DNA from: CAVXHV01 sp963761445
GTDB taxonomy: Bacteria > Planctomycetota > Planctomycetia > Isosphaerales > Isosphaeraceae
DNA length: 64,000 bases
Assembly (NCBI GenBank): GCA_963761445.1
Contig: CAVXHV010000017.1
Location: 62,001 to 126,000 of the forward strand
Direction: 5' to 3'
Both the position numbers and the translations under genes were made by a program. This document shows positions 45,801 through 53,656 of this stretch, one piece after another (the stretch's first letter is position 1; every line of letters begins with the position of its first letter). The notes below the pieces were generated by a model. That model ran no database searches and had not been told where the DNA came from. It saw only the letters and a program-made list of their open reading frames with translations.

Positions 45801-46123
45801 CCCGGGTAAACCACGAGGCCCTTGCCGTCGATCGTTTCAGCGTCATAGGGGACCGTCACGTCCTTCGCCAGCCCGACCGCCTCAATCACACCCTGCCGCA
45901 CCACGACCGTGCCCGGATCGAACACCTTACCCGGAGCGGCCACCACCTTCGCGCCGGTGATGGCGTAGGCAACCGGGTAGATCCCCGTGCCAAGCCTTGA
46001 CGCATCGTCCTGCAGAGCGGCCGTCGACCAGGCCGCCGGTACACTCAGGCCCACCGCGCCGAGCATTCCCAACAGAAGGGCCAGGCCGCGCCAACCGATG
46101 CTCGATCGCTCTGACGGTCTCAT
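42605..46123 (-). CDS. Secreted two-module amidohydrolase (imidazolonepropionase-like)
   Basis: A 1172-aa protein from the ATG at 46123, with GAGGAAG upstream and a signal peptide (GLALLLGMLGAVGLSVPAA). Module 1 (about 50-530) is amidohydrolase-like but lacks HxH (VVYPGFIDLYSTAG). A Lys/Ala/Ser-rich linker of about 150 residues follows (570-720). Module 2 (about 735-1130) has MPGIIDTHSHIAVQGG with the HxH metal motif near residue 762, MKVHSHCYRSDEILM and LQHVLEGYKVAAEIA, so it looks catalytically complete. After RYEPGGGLGRGR the last 65 residues turn into Arg/Ser-rich sequence in the antisense-like frame of the next gene, which suggests a frameshift near 42820. Cyclic amide or dipeptide hydrolysis in the periplasm is a family-level guess. 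Confidence 0.88.
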   Translation of the reverse strand: MRPSERSSIGWRGLALLLGMLGAVGLSVPAAWSTAALQDDASRLGTGIYPVAYAITGAKVVAAPGKVFDPGTVVVRQGVIEAVGLAKDVTVPYDAETIDGKGLVVYPGFIDLYSTAGQRAGVERSATGKGRPVDLAEAPLSSTPPDNRRGLTPEFQVTGALELPSTLAEPMRRLGFTDMLSAPSGAIATGQSALVSLSGLPRREVIVSSPVALHVNMAPPTEGGSSATPGTPGPVTTPTPGLPPGVTPGETPGQTPGPGQFRRRGGLGAGGGGENPYPRVLMGSIAHFRQAMLDSEHLEKLDAYYKAHGGAHPPVDPALEALQAARAKKLPVWWEANTRDEINRALDLAEEFGTTAVIVGGREAGKVVDRLKASKVPVVLRLNFPVEPRVPTDEEYQKKPRAERNEPLRLLAHRKAEWKKQVGTAAELAKAGVPFAFSAEGIDRIDSFPGAVRQLIAAGLSADLALGGLTKNAAEIGSVGRRLGTLEKGKLGHLIAMTGPFSEERSRVRYVLVDGLKFEIKPEERTRTKGQGRFAGGDFGGPDGEFADRSGPAGRGGFGAGRRARGEATETGPAAPESAKKSTAEVKKGPDAVKGPDRSTLAGTDQTRGQDRDRIPKKSADQQSGTADDKKPVSPRDDKAAGQASPKAVQTAAADRASTKSDKAAESSKGATQKAAPGKADAVAIPDVVVELDEDRKPALHTGGDVLIKDATILTVTHGTIANGSILVRGGKIKAVGAGVSAPEGVKVINAAGMVAMPGIIDTHSHIAVQGGVNEGSLSIVPEVRVKDVVTGDDIAIYRALAGGTTTARLLHGSANTIGGQDAVIKLKYGKAGRDLIIRDGPQGVKFALGENVTRSRGRFPNTRMGVESVIDRAFEEGRAYRAQWDEYRKAQKTKKAEELGPPPRVDLRLEALAAILDGSMKVHSHCYRSDEILMLLRTAARHGVRVQSLQHVLEGYKVAAEIAAHGASSSTFSDWWAYKIEAYDAIPFNAALLTEAGASVCIKSDDAELMRHLNLEAAKMVKYGGVSEAQALAMITINAARQLGLDGRLGSIEVGKDADIVLYNGHPFDAFSRAEMALIDGEVFFQRYEPGGGLGRGRATTQLCRRRRNRFATGRSRLRLSPRASSRWSERICTPSPGPRSREAHWSSPVGRSRRSARRVPLFHPKPRPSS

Positions 46124-46390
46124 GGATGTGCTTCCTCGGATGTTCGTCAAGGAGTGAGGCAGGATTTCGGGTGCGATGATTATAAAGGCGTCAAAGCGAG
46201 AATGCACGGACCCAGATAGAAGTACAGCCGTGAGGAATACGTGTTGCGTGAGTTTTTCCGGCCGCGAAGGGTCGACTTGAGCGGGCGACGGCGCGCGGAC
46301 GGGTAGCGGGCTCGCGCAGCGCTGCGAGCGAATGTCCTGTGATTTCTGCGGCGGCCGGCACCTGGTGACCCGAGAAACGCTCCGCTTGGA
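46124..46390. other. Leader region and possible truncated zinc-ribbon ORF
   Basis: No full gene. A plus-strand frame at 46332-46394 reads MSCDFCGGRHLVTRETLRLD and stops at the edge of the IS4-like element; it looks like the first 20 residues of a CxxC protein cut by insertion, but is too short to assign. Confidence 0.3.
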
Positions 46391-47857
46391 CTAGGAGGTA
46401 TCGAAACGAATCTGAATGCGACCGGCACGGGAGTGGTCAAACGCTTCGTCGCTCAGGGCGATGTATCGGAAGGCTTCCAACAAGCGGCGGGCGAGGTTCT
46501 TCAGGCTACCGAACAACTGCATGGGTGTCCGCCCAAACTCCGCCGCCGCATTGCGGAGCAAGCTGCCGACCTCGAGGACCTGCATGATGATGTGAGCGAT
46601 CTGCAGCAAGTAATAGTAGGCTTTGAGCCTTTCCGGGTCGGTGCTGAAAGCATGTTCCAGGTTCAGGCCGCTATTCTTCTGACGATTGAATCCTTGGTTC
46701 TCAATGTGCCAGCGATGTCGTCCTCCTTTCGTGGCAATCTCCTCTACCGTGCGGATGTCAACCTTGAGGTCCGTGATCCAGGCGAATACGGTGATTTCGC
46801 CGTCGACCGTTTCCGTGCATTCGATCGCGTTAAAGTGCCAGGTTCGGCCTTGGTCATCCTGGTAGGACAAGCCGTGAACCCAGCGATAGACCTGGTGCAC
46901 ACCTTGGGGCGTAGAGCATGTCAGTTCATTGCTGGGGCAGAGCTTCAATAGCGCCTGAAAGTCCTTCCATACGGCAGGCATATGGCCCGGCTTGAATGTT
47001 AATACGTAGTTGCAATGGTAATCCTTGGCCAGTTGCAGGGTGCGGCCGCACGCATAGAGACTATCACCGGAAAGGCACGAGCGTAGTTGCGGGAAGCCAC
47101 GACGAAGTTGAGGAAGCAAACGGGTCAGCGCCTTGAGCTCGCAATCTTGTTTACGAGCCTCGCCGGAAAGGGCGGCGTTGCTGTCCGAGTTTTCAATGAA
47201 CTCACTGGCCATGGACAGGGTCAAACCCGCCGGTCCGAGTATTTTGGCTTCCAGGACCTGGTGCAGGTAAGCGGTGTGGGTCGCGTGACGATAGACCAAG
47301 CAATGCGGGCAATGCCGCCGCCGAAAAGCCAGATGACCAGTGGCATCGAGAGCCACGACGAACCTCCCCTGCAAGCGAGCGGCGTCCAAAGACCTCATGC
47401 GAATGAGGCGACGCAGCATGTGTGTTCGCAACTCGGCGAAAGGAGCAGCGCCAGTGTGTTCCAGGAAATGATCAAGGGTGTCGTGTACCGGCCGGGTCTC
47501 CTGCTCGGTTTGAGCGAATCGGTTGAAGTTGTTCAAGACCTCGGTGCCGCGGTCATCGAGATCGAAATCCAACTGCCTGCGACTGCCGAGCTGAAACAGA
47601 TACAGGCTGATCCCCCACCAGATGAGGAATCGTTTGTGATAGATGACCAGCGGCAAAAACCGGGTATCGGGCACGCCATCCAGCCACCGATTAAACTCGG
47701 GCCAGAAGTGGTGGAATGTTGTGGCGAACGTCTCGCCGAGGCTTACGACCGGCCCTTTCGCCGTTTTCGTTCCTGGGCATGGCTGCGAACCAGTGCCAGG
47801 CTCAGTTGAGAGATCTCCTGGAGCAGAGCTTTGAGTCGGCGATGTTCGTCGATCCAT
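46391..47857 (-). CDS. IS4-like DDE transposase
   Basis: A 488-aa transposase from the ATG at 47857 (the frame is open further upstream because it runs into the accessory ORF). DDE residues lie in RFVVALDATGHLAFRRRHC, LRSCLSGDSLYACG and the IS4-type YREK-like segment RHRWHIENQGFNRQKNSG. A CPHC pair follows the first Asp. FHHFWPEFNRWLDGVPDTR and TFKPGHMPAVWKDFQALL are typical of this group of planctomycete transposases. The coding sequence is full length, so transposition may be possible in cis. Ends and target duplication could not be defined by eye. Confidence 0.88.
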   Translation of the reverse strand: MDRRTSPTQSSAPGDLSTEPGTGSQPCPGTKTAKGPVVSLGETFATTFHHFWPEFNRWLDGVPDTRFLPLVIYHKRFLIWWGISLYLFQLGSRRQLDFDLDDRGTEVLNNFNRFAQTEQETRPVHDTLDHFLEHTGAAPFAELRTHMLRRLIRMRSLDAARLQGRFVVALDATGHLAFRRRHCPHCLVYRHATHTAYLHQVLEAKILGPAGLTLSMASEFIENSDSNAALSGEARKQDCELKALTRLLPQLRRGFPQLRSCLSGDSLYACGRTLQLAKDYHCNYVLTFKPGHMPAVWKDFQALLKLCPSNELTCSTPQGVHQVYRWVHGLSYQDDQGRTWHFNAIECTETVDGEITVFAWITDLKVDIRTVEEIATKGGRHRWHIENQGFNRQKNSGLNLEHAFSTDPERLKAYYYLLQIAHIIMQVLEVGSLLRNAAAEFGRTPMQLFGSLKNLARRLLEAFRYIALSDEAFDHSRAGRIQIRFDTS

Positions 47858-48097
47858 GAACGAACCTCTTCCGTGAAGTCGACTGGAACGTAAACCGTGC
47901 CGCGTCTTGCCACGGTTGTTGAAGGTGAGCTGATGGCCACGATGCTTTTCGCCAGAGGCGCAATGGCAGCCGGGCTTACCACACCTGCGCTCGAACGAAA
48001 CGAGGCTGGCAGCAAGCGCAGGTTTACGAGCGGCCACCTGCTTTACCCGGCTTTCGAGCATCCGCCGAATATTGGTGGGATGACGTGGGACTCGCAC
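47743..48097 (-). pseudogene. Transposase-associated accessory ORF (DUF6788-like), frameshifted
   Basis: Read from 48097 the minus strand gives KPALAASLVSFERRCGKPGC then HCASGEKHRGHQLTFNNRG; near 47905 the continuation moves to another frame as GTVYVPVDFTEEVRSWIDEH then LKALLQEISQLSLALVR, ending RKRRKGRS at 47743. The cysteine pattern C..GKP.C.CA.G..HG and the VPVD...EVR.W...H segment match short proteins often encoded just before such transposases. One frameshift fused its N-terminal half to the transposase frame. Its end overlaps the transposase start. Confidence 0.6.
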
Positions 48098-48279
48098 GGG
48101 TGCCTCCGAGCTGGCTAACTGAAAAGCACCCTAGCTTACCAGCAAATGGCCCAAAAGTGGGAAGTGCGAAGAAGGCGCAAAATGGTGAAAACCCTGAATC
48201 GGTCGTAAATCAGTGCGCCCAGAGGGCTTGGCTCGCGGCTAAGGTGCGAAGAAAATCGTGTTCCTCAGAGCTGATAGAA

Positions 48280-48362
48280 GTAGGTCAGGCTTTAGCCTGA
48301 CAATCTCCCCGCGCCCACGCCCGACTGGAAATGCCCGCAAGCAGGTCAGGCTTCAGCCTGAC
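48280..48362. repeat. Two 61-bp units with GTCAGGCT palindrome
   Basis: GTAGGTCAGGCTTTAGCCTG at 48280 and GCAGGTCAGGCTTCAGCCTG at 48341, 61 bp apart, with the linker CAATCTCCCCGCGCCCACGC. It has the same unit as the array at 49885-50145. Confidence 0.85.
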
Positions 48363-48374
48363 AATTTCTGCCCT

Positions 48375-48445
48375 CCGCCCGACCAATGAAACAAGCGAAC
48401 GTCGCCAGCTCGAGTCCTGCTCGTGCTCGTACTTCAGTGTAAATG
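48375..48445 (-). repeat. Inverted, diverged copy of the 29-bp repeat with microsatellite remnant
   Basis: CGACCAATGAAACAAGCGAA then CGTCGCCAGCTCGAGTCCTG, followed by CTCGTGCTCGTACTT. This is the reverse complement of the 26795-type repeat and its GAGTAC run, diverged. Confidence 0.6.
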
Positions 48446-48497
48446 GATCGCCTCCGAACGCCCCGGCCACCGTGCTTCGTTTCGCCCTTAGGTTGGT

Positions 48498-49592
48498 AGT
48501 TTGAAAATGAGAACGTGATTGGCAAAATTCGCGCGGGGTAATTTGGAGTTGTCGGCTCTCGCTCCTTCAATCCGAACTCGAAGCCGAAGACCTCGCCGGA
48601 AATCACCTGGTTTTCGACCCGAATCGCCACGGCGCGGCCCCGCGACCTGGCCCACCCCCAAATCCGGATTGGCCGCTCTCCACAATCGCATATGCGAAAA
48701 CACCTTCAGTCGAACCACCAGCTTCGTACCCCCCGGCGCGAAATGATGCCAAAGCGCGGCCAATCCATCGAGAATCCCCCCCTTCCTCCCCGTTGAGAGT
48801 CCGGGGAGGGAACCCCGCGCTCGACCGACGACAGTACAAAGCGGCCAGGGCGACGGAGCCACTCCGCACAACGGCAAGCCCTTCCTGACTTTCGGTATTA
48901 GTCTCAGCGTCTCTACCCATTGCGCTTTTTTGCATTCTGTGGGCGAATTTCGCGGCCTGGTTCATCCGTTTGGCCATTTCGGAAACACTCTGCGCACTCA
49001 CCTAGGCGACCACACCAACCCGAAGCGCAAGTTTTGACGTTGCGCATTTGGTTCTTGCCCTGAAGGGGCACAACAAATCAGCCCAGGGCATCGCCCTGGG
49101 TTTCCGAGGCATCGCCCTGGGTTTCCGAGGCATCGCCCTGGGTTTCCGAGGCATCGCCCTGGGTTTCCGAGGCATCGCCCTGGGTTTCCGAGGCATCGCC
49201 CTGGGTTTCCGAGGCATCGCCCTGGGTTTCCGAGGCATCGCCCTGGGTTTCCGAGGCATCGCCTTGGGGAACTTGATCCATCGCGCCCGCATCGCGCGAT
49301 CAATCTCCCTCTATGTAATAATATGCGCCGATTTTCTCAGTTCGGCAAAAAACACCGCCAAAAAAAGTGCAATCACTCAATCGATGTGTTTGCAATGTCA
49401 GGAGATCCGGCTTTGCGCGATTTCTTTGTTAATTATGAACACGCTCAAAAAAGAGCAATAATCGTGGTGATTTAACTGGGGAGCGCCACAGCGTGACTGG
49501 GAAGTCGAGCCCTTCCTTGAGTACTCCCGGCCATCGTGTCGGGCCATACGAGCGGCCGTAGCCTTGAACAGCGGGCTCGCGTTGACCCCACG
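48498..49592 (-). repeat. Dispersed ~1-kb repeat unit, copy B (inverted)
   Basis: The reverse complement of copy A (27042-27998) with the same block order; the extra ~140 bp is mostly the 21-bp tandem array at 49088-49269. Both copies preserve a frame beginning MG.DAETNTE and another ending FIINKE..QSRIS, but other phases are equally similar, so coding status is undecided. Confidence 0.8.
49088..49269 (+). repeat. 21-bp minisatellite, eight full copies plus a partial
   Basis: The unit GCATCGCCCTGGGTTTCCGA+G starts at 49088 and recurs every 21 bp to 49256, almost without change. Because 21 is a multiple of three it stays open in several frames; one reads GIALGFR repeated. Each junction contains half of the CCCAGGGCGATGCCCTGGG palindrome seen at 27381. 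Confidence 0.92.
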
Positions 49593-49884
49593 CTCCTGAT
49601 GCAGAACCCGCACCCAGCATTCCACTCCCCGTGTGGGAGAGGTCGGCCGAAGGCCGGGTGAGGGGTTCGGACCAAGCTGTCGCACGCATTTGCCTGGCGC
49701 CTTATTGCATTCCACCGCATTTGGCTTCGTTTTCGACCGAATTGGCTTCGTTTTTGACTTTGTCAAGTCCCCGATCGACACCTCTATTCGCTCAAAGCTC
49801 AACAATCTCTTGATTTTACGTCTTGAGCATGTTTTCCCAAATTTGGCTTCGTTTGGCGCATCGCGCCATTCACCGGACTGTCAA

Positions 49885-50145
49885 ACACCCAAAAGTAGGT
49901 CAGGCTTCAGCCTGACAATCTCCCCGCCCGCACGCCCGGATGAAAATGCCCAAAAGTAGGTCAGGCTTCAGCCTGACAATCTCCCCGCCCCCACGCCCGG
50001 CTGAAAATGCCCAAAAGTAGGTCAGGCTTCAGCCTGACAATCTCCCCGCCCCCACGCCCGGCTGAAAATGCCCACAAGTAGGTCAGGCTTTAGCCTGACA
50101 ATCCCCCGCACCCACCCCCACAAGTAGGTCAGGCTTTCATCCCCA
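49885..50145. repeat. Tandem array of 61-bp REP-containing units
   Basis: Hairpins with GTAG feet start at 49895, 49956, 50017, 50078 (61 bp apart) and a degenerate one at 50124. Each has GTAGGTCAGGCT, TC or TT, AGCCTGAC, then a linker CAATCTCCCCGCCCCCACGC and CCGGCTGAAAATGCCCAAAA. The last unit is broken in the right arm. Confidence 0.92.
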
Positions 50146-50445
50146 CGATCCCCCGCCGCCCACGAGCGAACCTTCGATCGTCGAATGTCGCTCAGGAAAC
50201 ATCGCGATCGGAGCGCGCGCCCACCGATAAAACGACGGCCTCGGAGCCTTACGTGTATCGCGCCCGCGCCAAAGTCGAAGCTCCTTGCGCAAGTCCAACA
50301 CCGAGTTGGCTTTCCTTGCGGTCAAAAGCTTCACCAGCCGTGATAACAAATGATAATCCGTGATCACTTTCCAGCGAACTTCCATCCGGCCCCACTCGCG
50401 GATCTCAGCATCGCCGAGGCTGCTCTGGCGCGCCGCGCAGGCCAA
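50137..50445 (-). CDS. Hypothetical protein, possibly a fragment
   Basis: A 102-codon minus-strand frame: VRWKVITDYHLLSRLVKLLT, ARKANSVLDLRKELRLWRGR and PRPSFYRWARAPIAMFPERH. The composition is more protein-like than nearby frames, and the end runs into the 61-bp repeat array, which suggests its 3-prime end was altered by the repeats. No family recognised and no good ribosome site. Confidence 0.35.
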   Translation of the reverse strand: MACAARQSSLGDAEIREWGRMEVRWKVITDYHLLSRLVKLLTARKANSVLDLRKELRLWRGRDTRKAPRPSFYRWARAPIAMFPERHSTIEGSLVGGGGSWG

Positions 50446-50754
50446 GGAACGGACTTGTTCGAGACGGGAAGGTCGATGGTTGAAGCCCCCTAGTCAAAGC
50501 AGGGCAAAGATGGTGGGAAAGAGAATGAGGCAACGCCTCTGACAATGAGGCGCATACATTCTCCCTACGTTGAGTATACGCCGTCCGACAGCAATCGGCA
50601 ACGAAGAATGTCTATATATTTTTGGGCCCACATCGGGTTTTAACGATCAGGCCGGTTCTAATGGTCCTTTTAGAATGATGTGCTCGCTTTCTGTGCCGCG
50701 TGCGACAGCGTACGCCCTACTCCCGTTTCAACCAGAATCGCCCCTAGGTTTCGA

Positions 50755-50945
50755 TGCATTCTGCAACTGACAACTGACATTTGTTCCCACCAAGAATGAT
50801 CTGCAAGAACCGCGATCCAGTTGCGCAAAAGAAAAAAGAATTCGTCTGTTTCGAGTCGGTACTCCTCCCCCTGCCGGCCAATGAGACACGCAAACGCCGT
50901 CAGCTTGAGTTCTATTCGTGGTCGTACTCCTGATTCTCTTGCTCC
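50755..50945 (-). repeat. Inverted copies of island-1 modules
   Basis: Contains, inverted, the DEYFLLL-type module (near 50795-50855; one frame reads DEFFFLLRNWIAVLADHS) and the LTAFACLIGR-type 29-mer (near 50878-50906), followed by a decayed TACGAG-like run. The order relative to island 1 is partly rearranged. Confidence 0.6.
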
Positions 50946-51142
50946 GCTTTGATTCCCGCCCTCCGTGCTCCCCCCGCCCGTCCTCCGCCGCGCGAGAGCG
51001 GCTCGCGACGCGCGCAATCGCCAGTACATGTCCGATATTCGTCCTGCGGCAGTGGGGCACAGACACCCCCATGTGTCGGCGAAGCTAGGCGAAACCCGAG
51101 ACCTCATGCATGGCATCGCAGCGGCTGACCCTTGCTGGCACC

Positions 51143-53656
51143 TTATCTTGCATCCCCGCCCGGGAACCCAGGCCGGTCGCGGAGACCCGCGAAGGCCGGC
51201 TCATCGCGGAGCGCCGCGGCGTGGTCAGGAGTCTGAAAGTAGCCTTCCCCTTCCAGAACGCGCAGCAGAGCGAGTGACTTTTTGGCCAGATTCGCTCGTC
51301 GATTCGCTTCATCGGTCAGGCTATAGGCGCGCGCGAACGCGACGGAGGAGTCATATGATCGCCCGGCGGCATCGGCAAATTCGCCCCGTCGCCGTAGGTT
51401 GGTCGCCAGTTGCTCCAGCGCGATGCCCAGCTCCGTGTAAAGGTCCGGCGAATCGGGGTAATCGGCGACGAGCCGGGTGAACAGATCGACGGCCGAACGA
51501 CCGAGTGCCGAGATCTCATCGGTGCGGTTCTGGCGGGTAAGCAAGACGTTAAGGTTGGAATATACCATGGCGACTTCGCGGCGATTGCTCGGAACCCCGG
51601 GGTAGGCGATGGCCAGCGCCTCGAGGATCGTGCGGGCCTCGCGGTAGAAAGCTTCGGCATTCACAAAGCCCAGTTCGCCGGCCGAGAGCGAAGCGTTCCC
51701 CAGGTGGTTCAGACTCGCCGCAACGTCGGCGAGGTGCTCGGGCTTACCGGGCTCCAGCCGCGTGAGCTTCCGCCTATACTCGAGCGCCTGACGGTGCGAA
51801 GCGGTCGCCGCGGCCAGCTTGTCCGGCGCGACAAGCCGCCGGCCATCAGGCAGGGCCTCCATCTGGAGGGACATCCCTCGGTTGCTGTAAACGTCGGCCA
51901 GCGCCTTCATGAAGCGAGGGTCGGCGGGCGCGTCGTGCACCAGTCTTGAGGCGAAATCCAGCGCCATCTGAAACGACGATTGCGCCCCGGTCTGGTCGCG
52001 ACCAAGCATCGCCAGATTCCCGATAGCACTATGGATTCGGACGAGCGTCCAGCGAGCCTCGGACGAGGCATCGGCGACCGGCCCGATGACCTCCAGCGCC
52101 TTGGCCCAGGCGCGGGCCGAGTCGTCCGCGTTGCCCTGGGCAAAGCGGGTAACACCCCAGTCGCGGAGCGCGGCCGCCCAGAGATTACGGTTCTCCGGAT
52201 CGACTTGCGTCGCCACGGAAAGCCGGGCCGCCAGATCGGCCGAGCGTCGAAAACAGTGTGCTGCCTCGTGAAGCTGGTTGAGATTGAAGTGGATCAACCC
52301 AGCGCGGTAGTAGTTCGCAGCGGCCGGCCGGAGGTCGGCCGCCTGATCCTCACCGTCAAGAGCGAGCTGGTCTATGAGCCGAACCGCCCGATCGAGAATG
52401 GCCTTCGAGCCAGGGAGTGTGGCCTGGAACTTGCCGACAAGCTCGGCCTCGTCAAGCATTTCCCCCATCAGTCGTACCGCGCGACGGCGCTCGATATCGG
52501 CGCGCTGGCGAAGCTGCCGTTCGCGGGCGCCGGCGAGGGGGCCGACGAACGCTGCCACAATGAGAAGGGCGAGCATCGAGACGACGGCTGGGCGATGCCG
52601 CGTCGCGCCGCGTCGCAAACGCGTAGGCCAGCGGTCTCCGTACGCCGCGATCGGCTTGTCGTCGAGCACATCTTGGACATCCCGGGCAAGTTCGGCCCCC
52701 GATCCGTAGCGTGCCCCGTGTTCAACGCTCGTCGCCTTCTGGGCGATGGCCCAGAGCGCCGCAGGCGTGTCGGCGGCACGCAGCCGCGGACCGGCCGTGT
52801 CGCTCGGTCGCTCGGCGAGGATCCACATCAGGGTCAGGCCCAAGGAATAGATGTCGCTCGCGAACGAAGCCGGATTATCGACTGAGCTGATGAATGTCGG
52901 CGTCCCTGGCCTGGGCCCGGACGGAGCTTGGGCCGCAACCCTCGCCACTCCCCAGTCGACGAGCCGCGTCGCGCCGAAGCCGTCGATCATGATGTTGAGC
53001 GGCTTGACGTCGCCGTGGATCACGCCCTGCGAATGGGCGTAGGCAACAATTCGGCATGTCGAGATAAACGCCCGTAGCAGCTCGGCGCGCGCCTCCGCCC
53101 GCGCCGCGAAGTCGGTGGATTTGATCGCGTAGAGCCGCTCGATCGCCGCAGCCAACGTGTGGCCGTCGATATATTCGGACGCGTACGCAGGGAGCCCCGA
53201 ATCGTCGACAACACGGCCGAACACCGGGACAATACCGGGGTGGGCGAGCCTCGCAGTGATCTCGGCCTCGTTGAAGAATCGCGTTAGCGCCACCGGGTCG
53301 CGATCCTGGCCCGGCTTCATGACCTTGTAGGCAACGGTCCGTCGTAGCTCGACGTCCTCGGCCACGCAGAGCACGCCCATCCCCCCCTCGGCCAGCACCC
53401 TCGGACTGGTGTACCGCCCAGCGCGGCCCCGCGGAACGAACGGCCGATCGCACGCAACCGCCAGTCCACCCCAGGAGGCCTCGATCGCCCGCTCCGCGGC
53501 GACCACGTCCACGAGTCGTCGAGCGACCTCGTCCCGGGTTTCCGCGGTCACACCCTCACAAAGCTCTTCGATCGTCGGGAAGATGCCTTGCTCCCGAAGC
53601 GTCTCGCGGCGCGCGAGCAGCTCTTCGGCAGTACACTGACCTTCCGGACTCGTCAT
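51143..53656 (-). CDS. Ser/Thr protein kinase with membrane helix and TPR-like C-terminal region
   Basis: An 837-aa protein from the ATG at 53656. The kinase domain (about 75-330) has LAEGGMGVLCVAEDVELRR, AYKVMKPGQD (ATP Lys), the catalytic loop VIHGDVKPLNIMIDG (HGD in place of HRD) near 215 and LVDWGVAR (DWG in place of DFG) near 233, both seen in planctomycete kinases. A membrane helix (VVSMLALLIVAAFVGPLAGA) lies near 357-376. The C-terminal 450 residues are helical repeats (AANYYRAGLIHFNLNQLHEA, VDLFTRLVADYPDSPDLYTE), TPR-like, outside the membrane. The ECF sigma gene lies just upstream on the same strand and overlaps it, a common kinase-sigma pairing in this phylum. Confidence 0.93.
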   Translation of the reverse strand: MTSPEGQCTAEELLARRETLREQGIFPTIEELCEGVTAETRDEVARRLVDVVAAERAIEASWGGLAVACDRPFVPRGRAGRYTSPRVLAEGGMGVLCVAEDVELRRTVAYKVMKPGQDRDPVALTRFFNEAEITARLAHPGIVPVFGRVVDDSGLPAYASEYIDGHTLAAAIERLYAIKSTDFAARAEARAELLRAFISTCRIVAYAHSQGVIHGDVKPLNIMIDGFGATRLVDWGVARVAAQAPSGPRPGTPTFISSVDNPASFASDIYSLGLTLMWILAERPSDTAGPRLRAADTPAALWAIAQKATSVEHGARYGSGAELARDVQDVLDDKPIAAYGDRWPTRLRRGATRHRPAVVSMLALLIVAAFVGPLAGARERQLRQRADIERRRAVRLMGEMLDEAELVGKFQATLPGSKAILDRAVRLIDQLALDGEDQAADLRPAAANYYRAGLIHFNLNQLHEAAHCFRRSADLAARLSVATQVDPENRNLWAAALRDWGVTRFAQGNADDSARAWAKALEVIGPVADASSEARWTLVRIHSAIGNLAMLGRDQTGAQSSFQMALDFASRLVHDAPADPRFMKALADVYSNRGMSLQMEALPDGRRLVAPDKLAAATASHRQALEYRRKLTRLEPGKPEHLADVAASLNHLGNASLSAGELGFVNAEAFYREARTILEALAIAYPGVPSNRREVAMVYSNLNVLLTRQNRTDEISALGRSAVDLFTRLVADYPDSPDLYTELGIALEQLATNLRRRGEFADAAGRSYDSSVAFARAYSLTDEANRRANLAKKSLALLRVLEGEGYFQTPDHAAALRDEPAFAGLRDRPGFPGGDAR

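Noticed and set aside
49088..49269. Possible CRISPR array
   Set aside because: The 21-bp units are contiguous with no spacers.
49885..50145. Possible CRISPR array from 61-bp periodicity
   Set aside because: The sequence between palindromes is also repeated, so there are no unique spacers, and no cas genes are present.
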